A stretch of DNA of 64,000 nt, taken from assembly GCA_963669285.2 (NCBI GenBank), contig CAXXSI010000016.1:186001-250000 (forward strand), read 5' to 3'. The DNA is from JAWKWH01 sp963669285 (GTDB lineage Bacteria; Pseudomonadota; Alphaproteobacteria; Rhizobiales; Rhizobiaceae). Below are positions 53,479-62,916 of the stretch, piece after piece. Made by a program: the position numbers and the translations under genes. The notes under the pieces were generated by a model. It was not told the DNA's origin and searched no databases. It was given only the letters and a program-made list of their open reading frames with translations. Position 1 is the stretch's first letter, and each line of letters begins with the position of its first letter.

Positions 53479-53628
53479 TGTCGTTTCCCTGCTGTTTGTC
53501 ATTTTTGTTTTTTCGGTAACATAAGCATTCAATCATATATTCGGATCGGTGGCTAATTCGCTCGCCAAGCTAGGTTGGGCCATCGACATTGCGGCCATAT
53601 CAGCCGAACTGATTGATCTGCTGGTTCT

Positions 53629-54723
53629 TCAAGCCGGCATTTGTTGCGTTGCGCAGTGGATTCCGCCCCCTACCTCTCCCAGTGCGTCCGCGTTCAGCGC
53701 AATCACCTCGCGTCCGGAATAGTGTCTCGCCAAGGCAGTACCGGCGACAGCATCGGCTTCCTCATCACCGAACTGGGCGGAGATGACAGCGCCGTTGCAC
53801 ACATAGTAGTTCACATAGGAGGCGACAAAATCGATGCTATTTACCCGCTTGCTTGTCGGTTCCGGTATGACGTCGACATCAAGCCCCGCAACGGCCAGCC
53901 GGTCGTGTGTTTCAAGCGCTGCGACGTGAAACGGATCCGACAGGTCGGGATTGTTCGGCAGGTTCACAATCACGCGCCGCGCAGCGGTAAAGCGTGCCAG
54001 GCTATCAATGTGGTAGTCGGTGATATCTTCACCCCACACGCCGGGCGACCAGATCATCTCGTCAGCGCCGTAAGCGTCCAGCAATTTCCTCTCGATCTCG
54101 TCCCTGGAAAGACCGGGATTGCGGTTGTCGTTTAGCCAGGAACTTTCATGCGCGATCATGAGACCGTGCCCGTCGTGGTCGACGCCACCGGCTTCGCCGA
54201 CGACGCCGCTGGACACGACGGCTATGCCGAGGCGCTCGGCTAATGCGACTGGTATCGCGCTGTCGTGCCGGTGGACCTGCTTGCCGCCCCAGCCATTGAA
54301 ACGGATGTGACTGATCACCCTTTGCCCGGCAGTGTTGATGGCGAACAACGGACCGGAATCCCTGCACCAAAGGTCTTCGGTCGGAATGTTCCAGAGCTCA
54401 ACCGCCGATGACAGCGACTTTCTGGCCGCGCGATGGTGTTCTTTGCCTGCCAGCATGATGACCGGCTCGAACCGGCTGATCGTATTGGCAATCCTGGCGA
54501 TTGTGTCCTGAAGATCGTCGAGAAAATCTAGTTCGGGATGAACCCGCAGGCTCACCGGCCATTGCATGAATGTCAGTTCGTGCTCTGCTTCTTCAGGCGG
54601 CACATAAAGCCGGTCATTCGTACTCGCCATCGCGCTGTCCTTGATCAAACCACCAATGGACGCTGCTGCAGACCATTTCAGAAGCCGACGCCTGTTGATC
54701 GATCCCATTGTCGAAACTCGCAT
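53629..54723 (-). CDS. Agmatine deiminase-family enzyme with Tat signal
   Basis: 364 aa. The guanidino-group hydrolase core shows WCRDSGPLFA, FNGWGGKQ, EAGGVDHDGHG and the catalytic Cys357 in GGGIHCATQQMP. An N-terminal NRRRLLKWSAAASIGG matches a twin-arginine signal, so the enzyme is probably exported, unlike cytoplasmic AguA. Substrate may be agmatine or peptidyl-arginine. ATG 54723 or 54708 may be used. Confidence 0.85.
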   Translation of the reverse strand: MRVSTMGSINRRRLLKWSAAASIGGLIKDSAMASTNDRLYVPPEEAEHELTFMQWPVSLRVHPELDFLDDLQDTIARIANTISRFEPVIMLAGKEHHRAARKSLSSAVELWNIPTEDLWCRDSGPLFAINTAGQRVISHIRFNGWGGKQVHRHDSAIPVALAERLGIAVVSSGVVGEAGGVDHDGHGLMIAHESSWLNDNRNPGLSRDEIERKLLDAYGADEMIWSPGVWGEDITDYHIDSLARFTAARRVIVNLPNNPDLSDPFHVAALETHDRLAVAGLDVDVIPEPTSKRVNSIDFVASYVNYYVCNGAVISAQFGDEEADAVAGTALARHYSGREVIALNADALGEVGGGIHCATQQMPA

Positions 54724-54757
54724 TTGGCAACGACCTTAGGATGCCGGTATCCGGCGT

Positions 54758-54786
54758 GGCAATTGTCGATGGTGCGTTCAATTGCC
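54758..54786. repeat. Inverted repeat between divergent genes
   Basis: GGCAATTG (54758-54765) and CAATTGCC (54779-54786) are perfect complements separated by 13 nt, in the gap between the deiminase gene and gatC. A shorter GCCGG-TAT-CCGGC lies just to the left. It may be an operator; no T-run makes it a terminator. Confidence 0.4.
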
Positions 54787-54876
54787 GGACGGCGGCGGAC
54801 AAGGCAGCCCATTGCGCTGCCAGTCATGCCTCGCTATAGCCCCGGTCGAGGAATTCACGACCGCCTGGAGCGCCCG

Positions 54877-55164
54877 ATGTCTGTCGACAAAGCCACTGTC
54901 AAACGAGTTGCCCACCTGGCCCGCATTGCCGTCAGCGACGACGATGCTGAAGCCATGACCGGCGAATTGAACGCCATTTTGGGATTTGTCGAACAGCTAG
55001 ACGAGGTTGATGTCACCGGCGTTGAGCCGATGACCTCGGTCACGCCGATGGAAATGAAAATGCGCGACGACGCGGTCACTGATGGCAGCAAGGCCGACGA
55101 CATCGTGGCCAATGCGCCGGCAACGGAAGAGAATTTTTTCCTGGTTCCAAAGGTTGTGGAATAG
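54877..55164 (+). CDS. gatC: Glutamyl-tRNA(Gln)/aspartyl-tRNA(Asn) amidotransferase subunit C
   Basis: 95 aa. VKRVAHLARIAVSDDDAEAM, ILGFVEQLDEVDVTGVEP and ENFFLVPKVVE are GatC signatures. It wraps GatA and GatB in the transamidosome. TGGAG precedes ATG 54877. It is followed by a GNAT gene and then gatA. Confidence 0.96.
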   Translation: MSVDKATVKRVAHLARIAVSDDDAEAMTGELNAILGFVEQLDEVDVTGVEPMTSVTPMEMKMRDDAVTDGSKADDIVANAPATEENFFLVPKVVE

Positions 55165-55167
55165 GCG

Positions 55168-55635
55168 ATGGCTGTAACGATCGCCGCCGAAACACCGTTG
55201 CAGGACGACGTGCGCGACATGGTCGAAGCATTGAATGCTTTCCTGTTGCCGCTTTCGCCGCCTGAATACCAGTTTCAGCTCACCGTTGACGAAATGGCCG
55301 AGCCGACTGTGACATTACTGGTGGCGCGGACTGGCGAAAAAAGAGCGATCGGAATGGGTGCATTGAAGGACCACAATGGCGGTCTTGGCGAGGTCAAACG
55401 CATGTATGCATTGCCGGATGTCCGCCGTCAGGGTGTCGGTGGGGCGCTACTGGCGCAAATCGAAGCACTGGCACGTGCAAAAGACATGTCGCGACTGGTG
55501 CTGGAGACGGGCGCGATGGCCGAGATGTCCGATTCCTGGCGGCTCTATGAACGTGGCGGCTTTGTCCAATGCGGTGCCGTGCTCGACTATCCAGAATCCC
55601 GATACAACCGATTTTATGAAAAAAGACTGTCTTAA
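55168..55635 (+). CDS. GNAT-family N-acetyltransferase between gatC and gatA
   Basis: 155 aa. GNAT core GEVKRMYALPDVRRQGVGGALLAQIE, where RRQGVGGAL is the acetyl-CoA loop, and RLYERGGFVQCGAV. Start is 3 nt after gatC, and the stop overlaps gatA (TAATG), so it is firmly within the gat operon. Whether it serves tRNA-dependent amidation or only shares the promoter is unknown. Confidence 0.87.
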   Translation: MAVTIAAETPLQDDVRDMVEALNAFLLPLSPPEYQFQLTVDEMAEPTVTLLVARTGEKRAIGMGALKDHNGGLGEVKRMYALPDVRRQGVGGALLAQIEALARAKDMSRLVLETGAMAEMSDSWRLYERGGFVQCGAVLDYPESRYNRFYEKRLS

Positions 55636-57116
55636 TGAGTGATCTGACCAAACTGACAATCGCCCAGGCACGCGAGAAGCTTGCTGAGCGCGAGATCTCA
55701 GCCGGCGAGCTGACCGAAGCCTATCTCGGCGCCATTGATGCGGCCAATGATGCCATCAACGCCTACATCACGGTCACTCACGAAAAGGCCCGCAACATGG
55801 CGCGGGCCTCGGATGAGCGGCTGGCCAAGGGCGAAGCCGGTGCCTTGGAAGGCATTCCGCTCGGCATCAAGGATCTGTTCGCCACCGAAGGTGTACACAC
55901 ACAGGCGTGCTCGCACGTGCTTGACGGATTCAAGCCGCGCTATGAATCGACCGTAACAACCAATCTTTGGGCCGATGGTGCCGTCATGCTGGGCAAGCTC
56001 AACATGGACGAGTTCGCCATGGGGTCCTCCAATGAGAGTTCCTATTACGGTCCGGTCAAGAATCCTTGGCGGGCAGCCGGTTCCAACCTCGATCTCGTGC
56101 CGGGCGGATCGTCGGGTGGGTCGGCAGCGGCAGTTGCATCTGATCTTTGCGCGGCGGCCACGGCCACCGATACGGGCGGTTCCATTCGCCAGCCGGCGGC
56201 GTTCACCGGCACCGTTGGCATCAAGCCCACCTACGGCCGCTGCTCGCGCTGGGGCATCGTTGCGTTCGCATCGTCGCTCGATCAGGCCGGTCCCATTACC
56301 CGGGATCTTCGCGATGCGGCGATCATGCTGAAGTCAATGGCTTCGCATGATCCGAAAGACACGACGTCCGTCGACCGAGCCGTCCCCGACTACGAGGCGG
56401 CAATCGGCCAGTCGGTCAAGGGCATGAAGATCGGTGTACCAAAAGAGTACCGGGTCGATGGCATGCCGGACGAGATCGAGACGCTGTGGCAGCAAGGCAT
56501 CGCCTGGATGAAGGATGCAGGCGCCGAAATCGTCGACATTTCGCTGCCGCATACCAAATACGCGCTGCCGGCCTACTACATCGTTGCACCGGCGGAGGCG
56601 TCCTCCAACCTGGCGCGCTATGACGGGGTGAAATACGGGCTTCGCGTGCCCGGCAAGGATATCGTCGAGATGTACGAGAAAACGCGCGCCGAGGGCTTCG
56701 GCCGCGAGGTACAGCGACGGGTAATGATCGGCACCTATGTGCTGTCGGCCGGGTATTATGACGCCTATTATCTGAAAGCGCAGAAGGTTCGCAATCTGAT
56801 CAAGCGCGACTTTGAAGAGACATTTGCGGCCGGTGTGGATGCGATCCTGACGCCGGCGACACCTTCGGCCGCCTTTGGGATCGCCGATCAAGATATGGCT
56901 GCCGATCCGGTGAAGATGTACCTGAACGACATCTTCACGGTCACCGTCAACATGGCGGGATTGCCGGGAATATCGGTTCCGGCCGGACTGGATGCCAAGG
57001 GGCTGCCACTGGGTTTGCAGTTGATCGGCCGTCCGTTCGACGAGGAAACGCTGTTTCGTACCGGTAATGTCATCGAGCAGGCCGCCGGCCGCTTCGAGCC
57101 GCAACGCTGGTGGTAA
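55635..57116 (+). CDS. gatA: Glutamyl-tRNA(Gln)/aspartyl-tRNA(Asn) amidotransferase subunit A
   Basis: 493 aa, amidase-signature family. The Ser-cisSer-Lys triad is visible: Lys79 (GIKDLF), the GGSSGGS serine at about 159, and nucleophile Ser183 (DTGGSIRQPA). It releases ammonia from glutamine for mischarged tRNA. Length is normal. gatB is not in the window. Confidence 0.97.
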   Translation: MSDLTKLTIAQAREKLAEREISAGELTEAYLGAIDAANDAINAYITVTHEKARNMARASDERLAKGEAGALEGIPLGIKDLFATEGVHTQACSHVLDGFKPRYESTVTTNLWADGAVMLGKLNMDEFAMGSSNESSYYGPVKNPWRAAGSNLDLVPGGSSGGSAAAVASDLCAAATATDTGGSIRQPAAFTGTVGIKPTYGRCSRWGIVAFASSLDQAGPITRDLRDAAIMLKSMASHDPKDTTSVDRAVPDYEAAIGQSVKGMKIGVPKEYRVDGMPDEIETLWQQGIAWMKDAGAEIVDISLPHTKYALPAYYIVAPAEASSNLARYDGVKYGLRVPGKDIVEMYEKTRAEGFGREVQRRVMIGTYVLSAGYYDAYYLKAQKVRNLIKRDFEETFAAGVDAILTPATPSAAFGIADQDMAADPVKMYLNDIFTVTVNMAGLPGISVPAGLDAKGLPLGLQLIGRPFDEETLFRTGNVIEQAAGRFEPQRWW

Positions 57117-57178
57117 TCGCCGCTTGAACGAATCACCGGTGCGGCGGATAGTTCCGCCGGCAACGGAGCTTCGCACAA

Positions 57179-57787
57179 ATGGCAGACGCCTCCCGTATCA
57201 CGATCCGTGAAACACCGGACGGTCTCGGCATCTATAACCCGACGCGCCGCAATGTCGGTGTTGTGCTGTTTTTGATGCTCTGGCTCACCGGCTGGGCCGT
57301 CGGCGAAGTGTTTGCCGCACATGCGCTGCTCAGTGACGAAGCCGGTTTTGCCGGCCTGTTTCTGCTGGTCTGGCTGACATTTTGGACCATCGGCGGGTTC
57401 TTTGCGATTTCCGTGGTGCTCTGGCACTTGTTCGGTGTCGAGAAACTGTTCATCACCGGTGGCGCGCTGGTGCGCGAGATCGGTTTCTGGAATGTTACCC
57501 GGCGCAAGGTCTGGCCAATCGACGCCGTCGCCAATATCCGCGCTGTAAATCCTCCCGGCAAAGACGCGGGAAGTATGTTCTCTCCGGGCGGCATTGCGTT
57601 CGAAGTCGATGGCAAATCGCGCAGCTTCGGTGTTCAGCTCGACAAGGCAGAGCGTATGGCTGCGCTTGAGGCGATCCAGCGGCACGTGCCGGCAGGCAAG
57701 GCCGAGCGTCAGGCTTTGGCCGATACAATCGCCAAAATCGGCAAAATCAAGCTGGCCGGCAGGCCGGTTCGGGCAAAACAGGGATAG
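57179..57787 (+). CDS. Hypothetical protein with two membrane segments, 202 aa
   Basis: An N-terminal soluble stretch (ASRITIRETPDGLGIYNPTR) is followed by two helices (VVLFLMLWLTGWAVGEVFA and GLFLLVWLTFWTIGGFFAIS) and a PH-like C-terminal region (FEVDGKSRSFGVQLDKAE). No family is recognised with confidence. The stop is 3 nt from the next start, indicating an operon with the PLP enzyme. Confidence 0.65.
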   Translation: MADASRITIRETPDGLGIYNPTRRNVGVVLFLMLWLTGWAVGEVFAAHALLSDEAGFAGLFLLVWLTFWTIGGFFAISVVLWHLFGVEKLFITGGALVREIGFWNVTRRKVWPIDAVANIRAVNPPGKDAGSMFSPGGIAFEVDGKSRSFGVQLDKAERMAALEAIQRHVPAGKAERQALADTIAKIGKIKLAGRPVRAKQG

Positions 57788-57790
57788 AAA

Positions 57791-58999
57791 ATGGCCAAAT
57801 CGAATGCCTATTCGGGAATCCGAACAACAGCGGTTCATGCAGGTGAGGGGCCTGATCCGGCCACCGGCGCATCGGCGCCCAATATCGCCATGTCGACGAC
57901 ATTCGTGGTCGACGAGCCGGCCGGGTTTTCGGCGCACGACCTATCCGATGACAGCCCGTTTCTGTATGGCCGCTGGGCGAACCCCACGGTCGCCATGCTG
58001 GAGAACAAAATCGCCGCGCTGGAAGGTACCGAGGCTTGTGCCTGTTACGCATCCGGCATGGCCGCCGCTTCGGCGATCTTTCTCACATTTCTGTCGGCCG
58101 GCGATCATGTGATCATCTCCGATGTTTCCTATGCCGGGGTGGCCGAACTGGCCCGCGATACGCTGCCGCGCCTGGGCATCGAAGTCACCGCGGTCGACAT
58201 GACGGATCCGGTCGCGCTTGGCGAGGCGTTCAGGCCGAACACAAGGCTGGTCCATACCGAGACGCCGGTCAATCCGTTGATCCGGCTGACCGATCTGAAG
58301 GCGGTGTCCGCCATGGCGCACGGCCACGGAGCACTGGTTTCATGCGATTCGACGTTTGCATCGCCGATCGCCACGCGTCCGGCTCAGTTCGGTGTTGACC
58401 TCGTCATGCACTCGATTACCAAATATATCGGCGGACACGGCGATGCGATCGGCGGAGCGGTAGCGGGCAGCCGGGAACTGATCGCAAAAATGAACGCCGA
58501 GGCGACTATTCACCAGGGCGGTGTGTTGTCGCCGTTCAATGCCTGGCTGATCGCCCGTGGCGCGGCGACACTGCCAATCAGGATGCGGGCGCATGAGGAA
58601 ACCGCACTGGCCATTGGCGCATGGCTGGAGGCCGACCCGCGCGTAAACAAGGTATTGTATCCCGGTCTGGCCAGCCATCCGCAGCACGAACTGGCAAAGC
58701 GTCAGATGAACAATTTTTCCGGCATGATGGCGTTTCAGGTGGGTAGCGAGGCCGATGGCGAGCGTGTTGCCGCGCGCATGGCCTCGCAGTTGCAGGTCAT
58801 CCATTACGCGGTTTCGCTCGGCCACCACCGCTCGCTGATTTTCTGGATGCCGACTGCAGGTCTGATGGAGACGTCATTCAGATTGCAGGGAGCACAGCTG
58901 GAAAGCTACCGCGCGTTTGCCGGCGACGGCATCTTCAGATTTTCCGTCGGTCTGGAAGACGCCGATGACCTGATTGCCGATCTTGACCGGGTTCTATAG
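57791..58999 (+). CDS. Cys/Met metabolism PLP-dependent enzyme (cystathionine gamma-synthase/lyase family)
   Basis: 402 aa. The PLP Lys211 sits in HSITKYIGGHGD; YGRWANPTVAMLENKIAALEG and YASGMAAASAI are family signatures. Members perform gamma- or beta-replacement or elimination on homoserine esters, cystathionine or methionine. Sequence alone does not fix which reaction. Clustered with a small membrane protein gene. Confidence 0.88.
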   Translation: MAKSNAYSGIRTTAVHAGEGPDPATGASAPNIAMSTTFVVDEPAGFSAHDLSDDSPFLYGRWANPTVAMLENKIAALEGTEACACYASGMAAASAIFLTFLSAGDHVIISDVSYAGVAELARDTLPRLGIEVTAVDMTDPVALGEAFRPNTRLVHTETPVNPLIRLTDLKAVSAMAHGHGALVSCDSTFASPIATRPAQFGVDLVMHSITKYIGGHGDAIGGAVAGSRELIAKMNAEATIHQGGVLSPFNAWLIARGAATLPIRMRAHEETALAIGAWLEADPRVNKVLYPGLASHPQHELAKRQMNNFSGMMAFQVGSEADGERVAARMASQLQVIHYAVSLGHHRSLIFWMPTAGLMETSFRLQGAQLESYRAFAGDGIFRFSVGLEDADDLIADLDRVL

Positions 59000-59068
59000 C
59001 GCATCCAGGCCCATTAGACGCATCTTGCCGGATTGTGCCAGAATGGCATTCTGATTCTGGAGCGCGCC

Positions 59069-60424
59069 ATGAACGAGAATCTGCAAGCGCTGATTGACAG
59101 AGCGTGGGAGCTCGTCGAGGCCGGATATCAGTATGCCTCGCTGCCGTGGTTTGCGACACAGGCGGCTCTCATCATCAGTTGCTTCGTGATCGCACGGTTC
59201 GTCGGAAACCGGTTGGAGGCGCGCCTTGAGGAACGGGCCCGGGCTATCAAGGGCCATCCAGGCGTCCTGCGCGTTGTCATCGCGTTGCTGCGTCGTATCG
59301 ACTGGCTGGTGTTCGCGCTGTTGCTGTTTGTTGCGCTGACAATCATGCGCGAGGTCACCTGGTACAGCCGCTCCGTGCTCATTTCTATTTCACTTTCTCT
59401 GGTCCTGGCCTGGGTGTTGGTCTCGGTTATCTCCCGTGTCATCCGCAATCGCGTGGTGGCGCGGATCCTCGCCTGGCTTGCATGGATCTATGCGGCAGTC
59501 GTTATCTTGGGCCTGGAAGAAGAAACGACGGCCTTGCTCGACGGGATTGCCCTGCCGATCGGCGACTATCGGCTGACGGCGCTTTTTGTTGTGAAAGCAG
59601 CGCTTCTGCTGACGGGCACAATTTGGCTAGCGTTGGTGGTCGGCAACTTCACCGAGGAAAAAGTCAATCAGTCGGAGGAGCTTACCCCGTCAATACGCGT
59701 GCTCATCGGCAAGGTGGCCAAAATCGGCCTTGTTGTGGTGGCCGGCGTTGCAGCCTTGTCCGCCGTCGGCATCGACCTGACCGCGTTCACGGTTTTCTCC
59801 GGCGCTGTCGGCGTCGGTTTGGGTTTCGGGCTGCAGAAGGTGGTCTCCAATTTCATATCCGGCGTGATCATTTTGCTCGACAAGTCGATCAAGCCCGGGG
59901 ACACGATATCGCTGGGCGACACGTTCGGCTGGATTCGTGAATTGCGGGCGCGGTTTGTCTCCGTCATCACCCGGGACGGCCGCGAATTCCTGATTCCGAA
60001 CGAGGATTTCGTGACCCAGCAGGTCATCAACTGGTCGTTCAGCGATAAGATGGTGCGGCTCGATGTCCCCTTTGGCGTATCCTATGACAGCGATCCGCAC
60101 GTTGTGTCCGATCTGGCGATCAATGCGGCCCTTTCGGTAGGACGCATCGATGGAGCCCGAAGGCCGGTGTGCTGGCTGACCGCCTTTGGCGATTCGTCGC
60201 TCGATTTTGTGCTTCGTTTCTGGATTCAGGACCCTCAGCAGGGCCTGACGAATATCCGCGGAAAGGTGCTGCTGGCTCTATGGGATGCCTTCAAGGAGAA
60301 CGGAATCGAAATCCCGTATCCGCATCGGCAGGTTATTATGAAAGGGCCTCCAGGAGGGGTTGTTTGGCCACCGGATACAGCCGGCCCGGGCGAAACGAAC
60401 GGGCACCAATCAGGCAAAAGCTGA
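59069..60424 (+). CDS. Mechanosensitive ion channel, MscS family
   Basis: 451 aa. Several N-terminal helices precede the pore-lining segment AVGVGLGFGLQKVVSNFISG and the MscS beta domain (IKPGDTISLGDTFGWIRELR, TRDGREFLIPNEDFV). It gates on membrane tension to relieve hypo-osmotic shock. The ATG at 59069 has GGAG 7 nt upstream; a longer start at 59033 lacks one. Confidence 0.92.
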   Translation: MNENLQALIDRAWELVEAGYQYASLPWFATQAALIISCFVIARFVGNRLEARLEERARAIKGHPGVLRVVIALLRRIDWLVFALLLFVALTIMREVTWYSRSVLISISLSLVLAWVLVSVISRVIRNRVVARILAWLAWIYAAVVILGLEEETTALLDGIALPIGDYRLTALFVVKAALLLTGTIWLALVVGNFTEEKVNQSEELTPSIRVLIGKVAKIGLVVVAGVAALSAVGIDLTAFTVFSGAVGVGLGFGLQKVVSNFISGVIILLDKSIKPGDTISLGDTFGWIRELRARFVSVITRDGREFLIPNEDFVTQQVINWSFSDKMVRLDVPFGVSYDSDPHVVSDLAINAALSVGRIDGARRPVCWLTAFGDSSLDFVLRFWIQDPQQGLTNIRGKVLLALWDAFKENGIEIPYPHRQVIMKGPPGGVVWPPDTAGPGETNGHQSGKS

Positions 60425-60698
60425 AAGCGGTCGGCCATTACCCGAGGTCATGTCTACTTTTGAACACAAGCGTTAATTCGGCCCGTTTCTCAAGCGTTTA
60501 CGGCAAGCAATTGAAACTATTCGATATCGTAAGAAAATGGCATGCAGCCATTGCAAATCAGCCATGTCCAAATCGACACATTTCCGACAAAAATGTGGTT
60601 GCGGAAGTGTTAACGGCACGGTAAGGATTGCGTCCGAACATGAGGGCGGACAGTGAGTCCATGGCCTCGGGGACAAGACAAATCAAACGGGTTTATTG

Positions 60699-60827
60699 AT
60701 GGACGAAAGCGTTCAAAAATCCTGCTGGGGCGTAACGGCCTGGGCAGTAGTTGGTTTCGCCGCGATTATTGGTTTGGCGTTGCTGTTTGGCGATGTGGAG
60801 ACAGCGTCGGTTCTCGCTGCAAACTGA
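60699..60827 (+). CDS. Small single-helix membrane protein, 42 aa
   Basis: ATG 60699, 42 codons, TGA at 60825-60827, then an intrinsic terminator 25 nt on. The product has one hydrophobic helix (GVTAWAVVGFAAIIGLALLF) followed by GDVETASVLAAN. No family recognised. No strong ribosome binding site is visible, but the compact gene-terminator arrangement suggests a real transcript. Confidence 0.58.
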   Translation: MDESVQKSCWGVTAWAVVGFAAIIGLALLFGDVETASVLAAN

Positions 60828-60852
60828 TCATCAGCAAAATGTATGACAAAGA

Positions 60853-60879
60853 GCGCTGGCTGTGGCCGGCGCTTTTTTT
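60853..60879 (+). terminator. Rho-independent terminator after the 42-aa gene
   Basis: GCGCTGGC (60853-60860), loop TGTG, GCCGGCGC (60865-60872), then seven T (60873-60879). It isolates the small gene from sdaA downstream. Confidence 0.92.
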
Positions 60880-61004
60880 GTGCCTGCGGTCCCGCGATGT
60901 CGCAGCAACGCTGCTCGATGTCGGCGCGGGCAGGGTTGACTGCTCTGTTATGGTAGACATACGGACAGTTTGCTGCGTTTGAGCGCCAATAATCGAGTGA
61001 GCAC

Positions 61005-62405
61005 ATGTTTCTGTCTGTTTTCGACCTGTTCAAGATCGGTATCGGGCCTTCAAGCTCCCACACGATGGGGCCGATGACGGCCGCCAACCGGTTTCTCGAC
61101 GAACTGATCGGCAATGATTGGCCCCGGCCGCACAACGCGAAACCAATGCGTCTGGCGGCGAGCCTCCATGGATCTTTGGCATTTACCGGCGTGGGACATG
61201 GCACCCACCGCGCGGTGATGATGGGTCTTGCCGGCGAATCACCCGATACGATCGATCCGGATGAGGCGCCGGCGATTGTCGAGCACGTCATCACCGGCAA
61301 GAACGTACAGCCGCCCGGTCATCCGGAGTACCGGTTCGATCCGGCCGAGGATCTCGTGTTCGACCGCCAGAATCCGTTGCCGGAGCACGCCAACGGCATG
61401 TCTTTCAGTGCTTTCGACAAGGATGACCGCCTGCTTCTCAAGCGGATTTATTATTCCATCGGCGGTGGTTTTGTCGTTTCGGAGGAGGAACTTCAAAGGC
61501 TCAAGGCGCAGACCAAGCCGCAAGCCGAAAAGGGCGTACCCTATCCATTCATCAACGCCAAGCAAATGCTGGATATGGCAGCATCGAGCGGTCTTTCGAT
61601 TGCCGAGATGAAGCGCGCCAATGAAGAATCACATACGGGCAAATCCGATCTCGACGCCGGTGTCGATAAGATTTGGGATGCCATGCGAAGTTGTATCGAC
61701 CGCGGATTGTCGCAGGACGGCATGATGCCCGGCGGTCTGAATGTTCGCCGTCGCGCCCGTGCCTTGCACGATCAGCTCAAAGAGGAGTGGAAGCAGAACA
61801 AGCAAAATCCGTTGCTCGCCAATGATTGGCTTTCGGTCTATGCGATGGCGGTCAACGAGGAAAATGCGTCCGGCGGGCGGATTGTGACCGCGCCAACCAA
61901 CGGTGCGGCAGGTGTCGTTCCAGCAGTTCTGCGATATTGGCTGCATTTCCATGAAGATGCCGACCAGGAAGGTATCCGTGATTTTCTGCTGACTGCTGCG
62001 GCAATCGGTGGGATCATCAAGCACAACGCCTCGATTTCGGGTGCCGAGGTCGGCTGCCAGGGTGAGGTCGGGTCGGCCAGCGCAATGGCTGCGGCGGGTT
62101 TGGCCGCGGTGATGGGAGGCAACGCCGAGCAGGTGGAAAATGCAGCGGAAATCGCGCTCGAACATCATCTCGGTATGACTTGCGATCCTGTCGGCGGTCT
62201 GGTTCAGGTTCCCTGTATCGAGCGCAACGCACTGGGCGCGGTCAAGGCGGTGACCGCCGCGTCACTTGCGGTCAAAGGCGACGGCAAGCACTTTGTGCCG
62301 CTCGATGCGGCGATCGAGACCATGCGTCAGACCGGTCTCGACATGAGCGAACGCTACAAGGAAACCAGCAAGGGCGGACTGGCGGTCAACGTGGTTGCGT
62401 GCTGA
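61005..62405 (+). CDS. sdaA: L-serine ammonia-lyase (serine dehydratase)
   Basis: 466-aa single-chain iron-sulfur L-serine dehydratase, converting serine to pyruvate and ammonia. GPSSSHTMGP (14-23) binds substrate; GGVRI-like beta domain is followed by the alpha domain with VTAPTNGAAGVVPAVL and GMTCDPVGGLVQVPCIERNA, which carries iron-sulfur Cys ligands. Links to the one-carbon theme (glycine-serine interconversion) are only suggestive, as it is 45 kb away. Confidence 0.95.
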   Translation: MFLSVFDLFKIGIGPSSSHTMGPMTAANRFLDELIGNDWPRPHNAKPMRLAASLHGSLAFTGVGHGTHRAVMMGLAGESPDTIDPDEAPAIVEHVITGKNVQPPGHPEYRFDPAEDLVFDRQNPLPEHANGMSFSAFDKDDRLLLKRIYYSIGGGFVVSEEELQRLKAQTKPQAEKGVPYPFINAKQMLDMAASSGLSIAEMKRANEESHTGKSDLDAGVDKIWDAMRSCIDRGLSQDGMMPGGLNVRRRARALHDQLKEEWKQNKQNPLLANDWLSVYAMAVNEENASGGRIVTAPTNGAAGVVPAVLRYWLHFHEDADQEGIRDFLLTAAAIGGIIKHNASISGAEVGCQGEVGSASAMAAAGLAAVMGGNAEQVENAAEIALEHHLGMTCDPVGGLVQVPCIERNALGAVKAVTAASLAVKGDGKHFVPLDAAIETMRQTGLDMSERYKETSKGGLAVNVVAC

Positions 62406-62477
62406 GGAATGATTGCCGTCTGTGGATGGGAAGCTTCCCGGCTTTGACCAATGACGGTCATGCGCTACACCTGTTTT

Positions 62478-62912
62478 ATGGCCCTTAATCTGCTCAAACT
62501 CTGCGTGGGATGTGACAGCGTCGAAGACCTGATGTCTTCGGTTGAGCGCACAAGAAAGCGCCAGAAGAAGGCCGGACAGGCCGAAGAGTACATTCACACA
62601 ACCCGCATGGTGCCAAAACGCGCGGCTGAACTTGAGCAGGGCGGTTCGCTCTATTGGGTGATCAAGGGCAATATCCAGTGCCGTCAGCGTCTGTTGGCGA
62701 TCAGGCCGTTTACGGATGCAAACGGTATCGGGCGCTGTGACCTGGTGATGGAGCCCAAGGTGATCAGAACCTTCTGGCAGCCCAAACGGGCATTCCAGGG
62801 CTGGCGTTACCTGAAAGGATCCGAAGCACCCGCCGATCTGGGCGGCAAGGCCGGCCTGGCGTCAGTTCCGCCGGAATTGCGGCTGGAGCTGGCCGAACTG
62901 GGTCTGCTGTAA
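62478..62912 (+). CDS. DUF1489 protein
   Basis: 144 aa: MALNLLKLCVGCDSVEDL, YIHTTRMVPKRAAELEQGGS and IQCRQRLLAIRPFTDANG are typical of DUF1489, an alphaproteobacterial family of unknown function. ATG 62478 is chosen by family start. Its stop is 4 nt from the stop of the next convergent gene. Confidence 0.92.
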   Translation: MALNLLKLCVGCDSVEDLMSSVERTRKRQKKAGQAEEYIHTTRMVPKRAAELEQGGSLYWVIKGNIQCRQRLLAIRPFTDANGIGRCDLVMEPKVIRTFWQPKRAFQGWRYLKGSEAPADLGGKAGLASVPPELRLELAELGLL

Positions 62913-62916
62913 GTTT

